The translations under genes were made by a program, and so were the position numbers. This document shows, one piece after another, positions 57,238-64,000 of a DNA stretch of 64,000 bases (its first letter is position 1; every line of letters begins with the position of its first letter). Below the pieces are notes generated by a model that did not search any database, was not told the DNA's origin, and worked only from the letters and a program-made list of their open reading frames with translations. The DNA comes from Rhizobium sp. LC145 (lineage in GTDB: Bacteria > Pseudomonadota > Alphaproteobacteria > Rhizobiales > Rhizobiaceae): the NCBI RefSeq assembly GCF_001005825.1, contig NZ_LBHV01000003.1:248001-312000 (forward strand), read 5' to 3'.

Positions 57238-58815
57238 TCACTCCCACTCGATCGTGCCGGGCGGCTTGGAGGTCACGTCGTAGACGACGCGGTTGATGCC
57301 GCGCACCTCATTGATGATGCGGGTCGCGGTCCGGCCGAGGAAGTTCATGTCGTACGGATAGAAATCCGCCGTCATGCCATCGACCGAAGTGACCGCGCGT
57401 AGCGCGCAGACGAAATCGTATGTGCGGTAGTCGCCCATGACGCCGACGGTCTGCACCGGCAGAAGCACGGCGAAGGCCTGCCAGATCGTGTCATAGAGGC
57501 CTGCCTTGCGGATTTCGTCCAGATAGATCGCGTCCGCCTTGCGCAGGATGTCGAGCTTCTCGCGCGTCACGCCGCCGGGGCAGCGGATCGCAAGCCCCGG
57601 ACCCGGGAAGGGGTGGCGGCCGATGAACTGGTCGGGAAGGCCGAGCTCGCGGCCGAGCGCGCGCACCTCGTCCTTGAAGAGCTCGCGAAGCGGCTCGACG
57701 AGCTTCATGTTCATGCGCTCGGGCAGGCCGCCGACATTGTGGTGGCTCTTGATCGTGACCGAAGGTCCGCCGGAGAAGGAGACGCTTTCGATCACATCCG
57801 GATAGAGCGTGCCCTGGGCGAGGAAGGCGGGTGCCCCCTTGCCGTCCTCGGCGATCTTGCTGGCTTCCGCTTCGAAGACCTCGATGAACAGGCGGCCGAT
57901 CGTCTTGCGCTTCAGTTCCGGGTCGGAGACACCGGCAAGCTCGGTGAGGAACAGGTCGGACGCATCCACATGCACGAGCGGGATGTTGTAGTTGTCGCGG
58001 AACATCTTCACGACTTCTTCCGCTTCGTTCATCCGCAACAGGCCGTGATCGACGAAGATGCAGGTGAGCTGGTCGCCGATCGCCTCGTGGATGAGCACGG
58101 CCGCAACGGAAGAATCGACACCGCCGGAAAGACCGCAGATCACCCGCCCCTTGCCGACCTGTTCGCGGATCTTGCGGATCATCTCGGCGCGGTAGGCGGA
58201 CATCGTCCAGTCCGACTTCAACCCGACGATCTTGTGCACGAAATTGGAGAGAAGCTTCGCGCCATCCGGCGTATGCACCACTTCCGGATGGAACATGGTG
58301 GAATAGTAATGACGGCTCTCGTCCGCGGCGATCGCGAACGGCGCGTTTTCCGAGGTCGCGATAACCTCGAAGCCCTCAGGAAGCTTGGTGACACGGTCGC
58401 CATGGCTCATCCAGACGGGATAGCGCTTTCCGGATTCCCAGAAGCCATCGAACAGCGGGCTTGCCGCCCTGATCTCCACGTCGGCGCGGCCGAACTCCGC
58501 CGCATGTCCGCCTTCCACCTCGCCGCCGAGCTGCAGGCAAAGCGTCTGTTGGCCGTAGCAGATGCCGAGGATCGGCACGCCGCTGTCGAATACCGCCTGT
58601 GGCGCCCTCGGGCTGCCTTCGGCTGTCACCGAGGCGGGGCCGCCGGAAAAGATCACGCCTTTCGGCTGCAGCTTTTCGAAGGCTTCGGCCGCGTTCTGAA
58701 ACGGATGGATCTCGCAGTAGACGCCGGATTCGCGGATGCGGCGCGCAATCAGCTGCGTCACCTGGCTGCCGAAATCGATGATGAGGATGCTGTCGGGATG
58801 GGCTATCTGGGTCAT
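57238..58815 (-). CDS. guaA: GMP synthase (glutamine-hydrolysing)
   Basis: A 525-residue enzyme that converts XMP to GMP. The class I glutaminase domain has its Cys near residue 86 in ILGICYGQQ and His-Glu in [10 protein letters not shown]. The ATP pyrophosphatase domain has the PP-loop [17 protein letters not shown], and the dimerisation domain ends with KPPGTIEWE, as in all GuaA. Length matches E. coli (525). It is preceded on the same strand, 40 bases away, by a nucleosidase gene. Confidence 0.97.
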   Translation of the reverse strand: MTQIAHPDSILIIDFGSQVTQLIARRIRESGVYCEIHPFQNAAEAFEKLQPKGVIFSGGPASVTAEGSPRAPQAVFDSGVPILGICYGQQTLCLQLGGEVEGGHAAEFGRADVEIRAASPLFDGFWESGKRYPVWMSHGDRVTKLPEGFEVIATSENAPFAIAADESRHYYSTMFHPEVVHTPDGAKLLSNFVHKIVGLKSDWTMSAYRAEMIRKIREQVGKGRVICGLSGGVDSSVAAVLIHEAIGDQLTCIFVDHGLLRMNEAEEVVKMFRDNYNIPLVHVDASDLFLTELAGVSDPELKRKTIGRLFIEVFEAEASKIAEDGKGAPAFLAQGTLYPDVIESVSFSGGPSVTIKSHHNVGGLPERMNMKLVEPLRELFKDEVRALGRELGLPDQFIGRHPFPGPGLAIRCPGGVTREKLDILRKADAIYLDEIRKAGLYDTIWQAFAVLLPVQTVGVMGDYRTYDFVCALRAVTSVDGMTADFYPYDMNFLGRTATRIINEVRGINRVVYDVTSKPPGTIEWE

Positions 58816-58855
58816 GGCGAGCCTTTAAAGAAAACTTGCATTTCTTGCAACTGTC

Positions 58856-59509
58856 TCAGAAGGCCAAATCGCCGCTTTCCAGCGCCTCCGTCAGGCGATC
58901 GACGGCTTCTGCCAGTTTCCCGTCTATCACATGCAGGTATTCGGTCCAGTCGCCGACATGCTTCAGCTCTTCCTTCCCATCGGAAATGCCGCGAAGGCCG
59001 ATGAGTGGCAGGTTGAAAAGCTGGCAGCAGCGCAGCACCGCAAAGGTTTCCATATCCACCATGTCGGCATCGACGAGATCGTAGGCGGCGCCCGAGACGA
59101 TGTTCGCACCCGTCGAAAGGGAGGCTTCCGGAATACCGGGAATGCGTATCGGCAGCGGGACGGTTGCGGGTTGATCGAGGAACGGCGTGCAGCCCTTCTC
59201 GAAGCCGAGCGGCGAGGCGTCCATGTCGCGATAGGCGACGGAGGTAACCTGGTAGATTTCGGTCTGTTCGAGGTTGCGCGAGCCGGCGGAGCCGAGCGAG
59301 ACGACGAGATCGGGAAGCCTTGCCGCCGCCTCCAGCTTCGTCAGCGCATGGGAGAGCACCACGGCGGCTTCAACTGGCCCGACGCCGGTCATCAGCGGCT
59401 TGATGCGGGCCTTGAGCGCGGGACCGTATTCCGCGTCCACCGCCATAACGAAGAGGATGGAACGGTCGCCGACCCGTTTCAGCACGCTTGGGGAAGAGGG
59501 AAATGTCAT
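58856..59509 (-). CDS. 5'-methylthioadenosine/S-adenosylhomocysteine nucleosidase-like protein
   Basis: A 217-residue protein of the MTA/SAH nucleosidase fold. Key sites match MtnN: an early Glu in FVMAVDAEYGP, TGVGPVEAA, SLGSAGSRNL, the Met-Glu in DMVDMETFAVLRCC that binds the ribose, and the catalytic Asp in GLRGISDGKEE. It cleaves adenine from MTA or SAH, recycling methyl-cycle products. It is divergent from the E. coli enzyme. Its ATG overlaps the stop of the thioesterase gene (ATGA). Confidence 0.85.
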   Translation of the reverse strand: MTFPSSPSVLKRVGDRSILFVMAVDAEYGPALKARIKPLMTGVGPVEAAVVLSHALTKLEAAARLPDLVVSLGSAGSRNLEQTEIYQVTSVAYRDMDASPLGFEKGCTPFLDQPATVPLPIRIPGIPEASLSTGANIVSGAAYDLVDADMVDMETFAVLRCCQLFNLPLIGLRGISDGKEELKHVGDWTEYLHVIDGKLAEAVDRLTEALESGDLAF

Positions 59510-59955
59510 CCGATGAGATCCTGTCTGCCGCGGATCGCCATCATCGTGCCCGTCATGGAGGCGATCAGCTTGGCCGGGCCGTCGCTGATTGCATAGGCCC
59601 GTCCGTCGGCGACGATGATGGTGGAGCCCGGCTTGGTGATTTCGCCGCGGAAAAGGAAGCGCTCGCCGCGCCCTGGCGACATCAGGTTCACCTTGAACTC
59701 GATGGTAAGGATCGAGACATCGGGTGCGATCGTCGTATAGGCGGCATAGGTGCAGGCGGCATCGAGAGCGGCCGAAATCACGCCCGCATGCAGCAGGCCA
59801 TGCTGTTGCGTGAGCTTGGGATCGAAAGGTAGCTCGATCTCGACCATCGCAGGTTCGACGCGTGTCAGTTCCGCGCCGAGCATCGCCATCGCTCCCTGGC
59901 GGCCAAAACTCTGCTGCACGCGCTCGCGGAAATCGCCGGTATCCGTTCCGTCCAT
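59506..59955 (-). CDS. PaaI-type hotdog thioesterase
   Basis: A 149-residue hotdog-fold protein of the PaaI/COG2050 group, starting MDGTDTGDFRERVQQSFGRQGAMAMLGAEL. The active-site region is LTQQHGLLHAGVISAALDAACTYAAY, with the HGG-like HGLLHAG, and the core ends NLMSPGRGERFLFRGEITKPGST. Family members hydrolyse acyl-CoA thioesters. It is coupled to the MTA/SAH nucleosidase gene by a four-base overlap, an unexpected pairing. Confidence 0.87.
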   Translation of the reverse strand: MDGTDTGDFRERVQQSFGRQGAMAMLGAELTRVEPAMVEIELPFDPKLTQQHGLLHAGVISAALDAACTYAAYTTIAPDVSILTIEFKVNLMSPGRGERFLFRGEITKPGSTIIVADGRAYAISDGPAKLIASMTGTMMAIRGRQDLIG

Positions 59956-60035
59956 CTCTCATCCTTTCGCAGGCGCGAAAACTGGCATGTCGAAAAGGCT
60001 TCGGCAAGCGGTTAAAAAACCGGTTTGGAAGAAGA

Positions 60036-61121
60036 TCAGGAGCTTATCCGCACGATATGCTGATCCCAGGCGACTTCGCTGCGGGTCTCGTTGAACCGGC
60101 CATCATAGGAGGAGACCGCGATACCATGCGCGGCAGGAGCGACACCGGCGGCATCCTGCACGATTTCCTCCTTCAGCACCCTGCCGGTGCGGGCATCGAG
60201 CGTCACGGCGGCGCCTCCGACGGGCGAGGTGAGGCCGACGAGGCCTTCGCGGCGATTGACTGCGATCGCCCCCACATAATTGCCGAGCCGCATCGTCGTT
60301 TCCTCCGGCAGGGAAATGAAGGAAAGGTCTTCGCCCTTGGCGAACCAGCCGGCAAGTGGCGGCAGCTCGTTGCGCGCGCCCTCCCATTGGCAGGCGAACC
60401 AGATGTGGCCGTCGTCGGCGATATCGAGATGGCGGGTTGAAAGCTGGCGAAGCGGGGCGGGTAGGCCGTGTCGCTGGATGAGCGCGCCGGTCCTGGCGTC
60501 GAGCAGTACCAGGGAAGGCTCCATGCGGTCGAGGTTGAGCTTGGTGCGCCCGAAATCCGGATGCGTTTCGATCCCGCCATTGGCGATGACCAGCATCGTG
60601 CCGTCGTCGGAAACGGTCATGTCGTGGGTGCCGATGCCATGGGCGTCGAACTCGCCGATGCGGCGGAAGCCGTCGTGGGCATCATGGATGCCGATCATGC
60701 CGCGATTGCCGTCGAAATCGTTCTCGCTTGTGTAGAGGAGCGCGCCGTCCGGTGAAAAATGCCCGTGACCATAGAAGTGCCGACCTTCCGGCGAACTGAT
60801 GATGACGGGCTCCGCTTGCCGCGATGGATCGAATATCATGGCGAAGGTGCCGGGCCGGCGGGCAAAGGCCACCACTCGGCCGGCCGCAGCGCTGTAGGCC
60901 ATTCCATGGGCGCGCGCGGGAAGAGCCACCCGGTCGATGATCTCGCCCCGTTCGGAAACCGTCGCGATGCCGAAGGAACCGTCAGGCGCCTTGAAACCGG
61001 CGGCATAGACCGCATCGGCGCGTTCGAGCGCCATCAGGGAGCGTGGTGAAAGCGCGGCGGTGAAGGCAAGACCCGCCGCTTTCAGAAAACCACGCCGATC
61101 CAGGGCCTCCCCGCGCCACAT
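60036..61121 (-). CDS. DUF1513 periplasmic protein in imelysin cluster
   Basis: A 361-residue exported protein of the DUF1513 family. It has a twin-arginine signal (LDRRGFLKAAGLAFTAALS) and a beta-propeller-like body with repeated segments such as GHGHFSPDGALLYTSENDF and THDMTVSDDGTMLVIANGGIETHPDFGR. It regularly occurs as the last gene of imelysin/di-heme clusters thought to serve iron uptake, although its own activity is unknown. It is 6 bases downstream of the second imelysin gene. Confidence 0.87.
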   Translation of the reverse strand: MWRGEALDRRGFLKAAGLAFTAALSPRSLMALERADAVYAAGFKAPDGSFGIATVSERGEIIDRVALPARAHGMAYSAAAGRVVAFARRPGTFAMIFDPSRQAEPVIISSPEGRHFYGHGHFSPDGALLYTSENDFDGNRGMIGIHDAHDGFRRIGEFDAHGIGTHDMTVSDDGTMLVIANGGIETHPDFGRTKLNLDRMEPSLVLLDARTGALIQRHGLPAPLRQLSTRHLDIADDGHIWFACQWEGARNELPPLAGWFAKGEDLSFISLPEETTMRLGNYVGAIAVNRREGLVGLTSPVGGAAVTLDARTGRVLKEEIVQDAAGVAPAAHGIAVSSYDGRFNETRSEVAWDQHIVRISS

Positions 61122-61127
61122 GGTTTT

Positions 61128-62231
61128 CTAGTCCCCATCCGAAAAGGAAAAGCCGGAGGTAAGGCCGATCGCGCTGCCGTAGCCATTGTTGAGACGGGTG
61201 ATGAGATCGCGGCCGTTCAACAGCAGGAAATCCAGCTTCTGACGTTCGGTCTGGTCAGCAACAGCCTTTTCGACATCCGGATCGATGGTGCCGGCCACCC
61301 GGATCATCGACTTCATGACGAAGTCGATCGAAGAGATGATGGAGCGCTCGTCTTCGTTGAGCAGGTTGACCATGCCGGAACTCTTCATCAGGGCATCCAG
61401 TCCTTCCAGATTGCCTTTGACCATGGTCCAGGTATTTGCGGATCGCCAGAAGAGCGCCTGTCGCGGAAATTTGGCGCTGTCGGGGCCCTTGTAGAAGGTC
61501 TCGATGCGCTGGTCCCGCACGGTCTCGGCGCCGTGGACGAGAATGCCGAGAAGCGCGGTGATCGCCTCGCGCCTGTCGCGGAAAACGGGATTGTCCGGCC
61601 CCGGATGTTTCCAGGCCTGCTGGATGCCGTCCGGCCGGTCCCAAAGATAGGCAAGCTCGGCGGCGATGCTCTCGATATTTCCCGCGACTGCAGCACCATA
61701 ACGGCAACGGAACGCGTTCTTCTCCGCCCCCAGTGTTTCCGAACCCGTCCCGAAAAGCAGGTATTCCAGCGCGCCGAGCCCTTGCATGGCGACGCTCTTG
61801 TCGGCCAGCGTTTCGGCCGAGGTGGCGCTTTCGTCCGGCTTCGCAAGGATTGCCTGCACCTGCTTGAGGCCGGTGCTCTTGCGGTCGGGATAGAAGAGGA
61901 TGCGTTCGAAACGGTTCTGCTCGATCACCGGTCCCACCCGCACGACCTCGATGTGCGCCCAGCGTCCTGCCGTTTCGACGAAAGCCGATTTCGCCGCTTC
62001 ATAGGTTTCGGGGGAGGGGGAGCTGCAAAGCGCGCTCATCGCCGTCGACAGTCGTCCGGAGGCCGCGTGAAAATCCCGGTAGCCGGGGCGGATGAAACCA
62101 TCGACCGCCGCGGCCATCACCGCGCCGACCCCCTCGTCGGTCAGCACGACGGCACCGGAAGGATTGGCATCCTGCGCAAGAGTGCCGAAAGGAAGGAGTG
62201 CCACGAGACCAGCGGCAAGCAGTTTACGCAT
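61128..62231 (-). CDS. Imelysin-family protein lacking the GxHxxE histidine
   Basis: A 367-residue exported protein of the imelysin family (related to EfeO and IrpA), with signal peptide MRKLLAAGLVALLPFGTLA. The place of the family's GxHxxE motif reads GLGALEYLLFG, with Gly for His, so the metal-binding site differs from that of EfeO-like members. It is the second imelysin of the cluster. Its ATG overlaps the stop of the di-heme gene at 62231. The likely role is periplasmic iron handling, inferred from the cluster. Confidence 0.88.
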   Translation of the reverse strand: MRKLLAAGLVALLPFGTLAQDANPSGAVVLTDEGVGAVMAAAVDGFIRPGYRDFHAASGRLSTAMSALCSSPSPETYEAAKSAFVETAGRWAHIEVVRVGPVIEQNRFERILFYPDRKSTGLKQVQAILAKPDESATSAETLADKSVAMQGLGALEYLLFGTGSETLGAEKNAFRCRYGAAVAGNIESIAAELAYLWDRPDGIQQAWKHPGPDNPVFRDRREAITALLGILVHGAETVRDQRIETFYKGPDSAKFPRQALFWRSANTWTMVKGNLEGLDALMKSSGMVNLLNEDERSIISSIDFVMKSMIRVAGTIDPDVEKAVADQTERQKLDFLLLNGRDLITRLNNGYGSAIGLTSGFSFSDGD

Positions 62232-63772
62232 CAGAGCGACTCCAGGAATTTAATGAGGGCTGCGCGATCATCCTTGGGAAGTGCGGCAAAGGCATCCCGC
62301 GCTTTTGTCGCTTCCCCGCCATGCCAGAGAATGGCCTCGGTAAGGTTTCGCGCCCGCCCGTCATGCAGGAAGAAGGTATGGCCGTTGACGGTTTGCGTAA
62401 GCCCGATGCCCCAGAGCGGCTGGGTGCGCCACTCGCGGCCGTCTGCCACGCCCACCTGCTGGCCATCGGCAAGGCCGTCGCCCATGTCGTGCAGCAGGAA
62501 ATCCGAATAGGGCCAGACGAGCTGGAAGGAATGCGCTTTGTTTCCCGCGTCGCGGCGGGTCACGAATTTCGGCGTATGGCAGGAGGTGCAGCCCGCCTGA
62601 TAGAACATTTCCTTGCCATGCAGCACGGTCGGATCATCGAGATCCCGCCGGAGGGGAACTGCAAGGTTCTCCGAATAGAAGCTGACCAGGTCGAGCACCG
62701 GATCGGGTGCCTCCGTATCGCCGAGACGTGGCTGTACCCCAGTTGGCATGGCGAGGCATGCGGTTTGTGCTTCGGTGCAGTCGCCATGGCTCACGGGCCT
62801 GTCCGGCGTGGAAATGCCGAGATCGCCTGCAAAGGCGGAAGCGGTCTGGTCGCGGATCGAGGCATTCTGGGCCTTGAAGCCGAAGCGGCCGAGCTTCAAC
62901 CCGCCAGTGCGGTGATCGCGGACGAAAGCCGGCCTGCCGGAAATGCCGTCATGGTCGATATCGTCCGGATCGGCTTTTGCGAGAATATCGGCTTCGTGGA
63001 TGGCCTGGATGAGACCCATGCCGATCATCGGCGGTGAAACGCGCGGCGAAAGCGTCACATCGGCCTCGAGCGGCCCATAGGCGAGATCGGAAACCGAATA
63101 GGTCGGTTTGCGCAGGGAAACCACCTCGCCGTCGCCGAGCGTGACGGGAGTTTCCTCATAGGTAATCTGCATGCGGCCTTCGGATTTCAGGCCGGGAACC
63201 GCAGCATCCTGGAGCTGCTCGCCATAGGTCGCATCCGCGAAATTGAGCTTTTCATGATTGGCGATTGCCCGTTTCTCTTCCTCGGTTCGCGCCGGCCGGG
63301 CCAGCCTCAGGAACATCGAGGTCGCATCCGTCGAGCCTTCCGGCGGGTGCCCGCGCCCGTCCTTCAGGTGGCAGCTCTGACAGGCCCGCGCGTTGAAGAG
63401 TGGCCCCAGGCCGTCGGAGGCCTGGGTGGAAGACGGAGAGGAAACCCAGAGCTTGGTGAAGAGCGCATTGCCGAGCTTGAAAGTCTCTTCCTCGGCAAAG
63501 GTGAGATTGGCGGAGAAATGCGAGAAGGCGTCGCCGTTGACGATCGCCTTGCTGGTCGCAGCACCCGCCGGCATCCGCTCGAATTGTTCTGGTTTGGAAA
63601 AGTCCGAGGCGGGACGCGTCACGCTCTCGACCCGTTTGCGGTCCTTCGGGTTGAGATCGGTACGTTCGGTGGGAAAAAGCGCCTCTCCGCCGCCGGCGAC
63701 AAGCGGCGCAAGGAAGAGAACGCCCGAAAGAACGGGCAACAGGAACAGTGCGGCTTTGGGCGTTCTCATCAT
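62231..63772 (-). CDS. Di-heme oxidoreductase-like protein (DUF1111)
   Basis: A 513-residue exported cytochrome-like protein with an N-terminal signal (about 1-27). Two haem-binding motifs are present: CQSCH at residues 131-135 and CTSCH at 395-399, matching the DUF1111 di-haem thiol-oxidoreductase-like family. Such proteins sit next to imelysins in iron-uptake loci and may oxidise or reduce iron or peroxide in the periplasm. It is coupled to the following imelysin gene by a one-base overlap. A second in-frame ATG immediately follows the first. Confidence 0.88.
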   Translation of the reverse strand: MMRTPKAALFLLPVLSGVLFLAPLVAGGGEALFPTERTDLNPKDRKRVESVTRPASDFSKPEQFERMPAGAATSKAIVNGDAFSHFSANLTFAEEETFKLGNALFTKLWVSSPSSTQASDGLGPLFNARACQSCHLKDGRGHPPEGSTDATSMFLRLARPARTEEEKRAIANHEKLNFADATYGEQLQDAAVPGLKSEGRMQITYEETPVTLGDGEVVSLRKPTYSVSDLAYGPLEADVTLSPRVSPPMIGMGLIQAIHEADILAKADPDDIDHDGISGRPAFVRDHRTGGLKLGRFGFKAQNASIRDQTASAFAGDLGISTPDRPVSHGDCTEAQTACLAMPTGVQPRLGDTEAPDPVLDLVSFYSENLAVPLRRDLDDPTVLHGKEMFYQAGCTSCHTPKFVTRRDAGNKAHSFQLVWPYSDFLLHDMGDGLADGQQVGVADGREWRTQPLWGIGLTQTVNGHTFFLHDGRARNLTEAILWHGGEATKARDAFAALPKDDRAALIKFLESL

Positions 63773-63778
63773 TCATCG

Positions 63779-63806
63779 GGTCGCGGTAGTTGAGGATACC
63801 GCGACC
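63779..63806 (-). promoter_or_regulatory. Intercistronic hairpin between irpA-like and di-heme genes
   Basis: A perfect 10-bp stem (63779-63788 with 63797-63806) lies in the 46-base gap between two co-directional genes. No T run follows on the minus strand, so it is more likely an mRNA-processing or stabilising element than a terminator. Confidence 0.5.
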
Positions 63807-63818
63807 GGCCTCTTCATC

Positions 63819-64000
63819 TCATTGGAAAACAGCGTCGGGATTGTCGAGGCTGTCGGAGCCTTCGAGGGTGACCGTACCGAGATCCAGCGATGCGATGACG
63901 CGCTCGATCGACCGGGTCTGGTCGATCAATCCGTCGATCGCCTTTTGCACGACGGCGTTGCCCTCGGCATTCCCTTCGCCGATCATCTGGTCATAGGCCT
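63819..64000 (-). CDS. Imelysin-family protein (IrpA-like), C-terminal part
   Basis: Only the last 60 codons lie in the window; the gene continues beyond the right edge. The visible sequence AYDQMIGEGNAEGNAVVQKAI is the typical C-terminus of IrpA-type imelysins, followed by LIDQTRSIERVIASLDLG and EGSDSLDNPDAVFQ. It would be the first gene of the cluster and an outer-membrane or periplasmic iron-handling protein. The function is inferred from family and neighbours. Confidence 0.82.
   Translation of the reverse strand, partial: AYDQMIGEGNAEGNAVVQKAIDGLIDQTRSIERVIASLDLGTVTLEGSDSLDNPDAVFQ

Overview
The window looks like chromosomal DNA of an alphaproteobacterium of the Rhizobiaceae type (Rhizobium, Agrobacterium, Sinorhizobium, Shinella and relatives). 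The reasons are the high GC content, the infC-rpmI-rplT-pheS-pheT block, an orfA-pit phosphate operon behind a Pho box, an mbfA iron exporter behind an Irr-type palindrome, a ugpBAEC transporter and the protein families present. Genus cannot be fixed from sequence reading alone. No phage, insertion sequence or CRISPR array was seen. Coding density is high and most genes are intact. The clearest exception is a frameshifted toxin gene near 46.7 kb.

Layout. 0-7 kb: an MFS exporter, then on the minus strand ugpB-ugpA-ugpE-ugpC with a TIM-barrel sugar-phosphate isomerase as last gene, and tRNA-Leu(CAG). 7-18 kb: a SelW-like protein, DoxX, a MobA-like aromatic hydroxylase divergent from a MarR regulator with an operator between them, a methyltransferase divergent from a GGDEF-EAL protein, lepA, and a VOC dioxygenase-hydrolase fusion. 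18-26 kb: XRE-cupin and TetR regulators, acetyltransferases, MFS transporters, a nucleotidyltransferase and small proteins. 26-31 kb: rpsU, cspA with a long leader, an orphan TRAP binding protein, mbfA with its iron box, a mosaic of intergenic palindromes, a BTLCP protease and an alpha/beta hydrolase. 31-37 kb: translation genes, with infC probably starting at ATT.

37-44 kb: two aldo/keto reductases, a Gfo/Idh/MocA oxidoreductase, and a divergent glycosylation locus (GtrB-like GT2, GtrA flippase, GT-C-like membrane enzyme). 44-54 kb: xseA, a decayed toxin-antitoxin pair with a perfect 20-bp operator, an M29 aminopeptidase, an ArsC/Spx-family protein coupled to ybaK, a dehydrogenase, ogt, DUF47-pit, and an arginase-like protein coupled to a two-TM membrane protein. 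54-64 kb: a LysR regulator divergent from an SDR and an NAD-binding oxidoreductase, guaA, a nucleosidase coupled to a thioesterase, and an iron-related cluster of imelysin, di-heme protein, second imelysin and DUF1513 that runs off the right end.

Two themes recur. Phosphate: ugp imports organic phosphate and DUF47-pit imports inorganic phosphate, the latter with a clear Pho box. Iron: mbfA exports iron under Irr control and the imelysin/di-heme cluster is of the iron-uptake type. Several regulator genes carry a visible palindrome at their own promoter (MarR, TetR, XRE-cupin, toxin-antitoxin), so their targets can be proposed from sequence.
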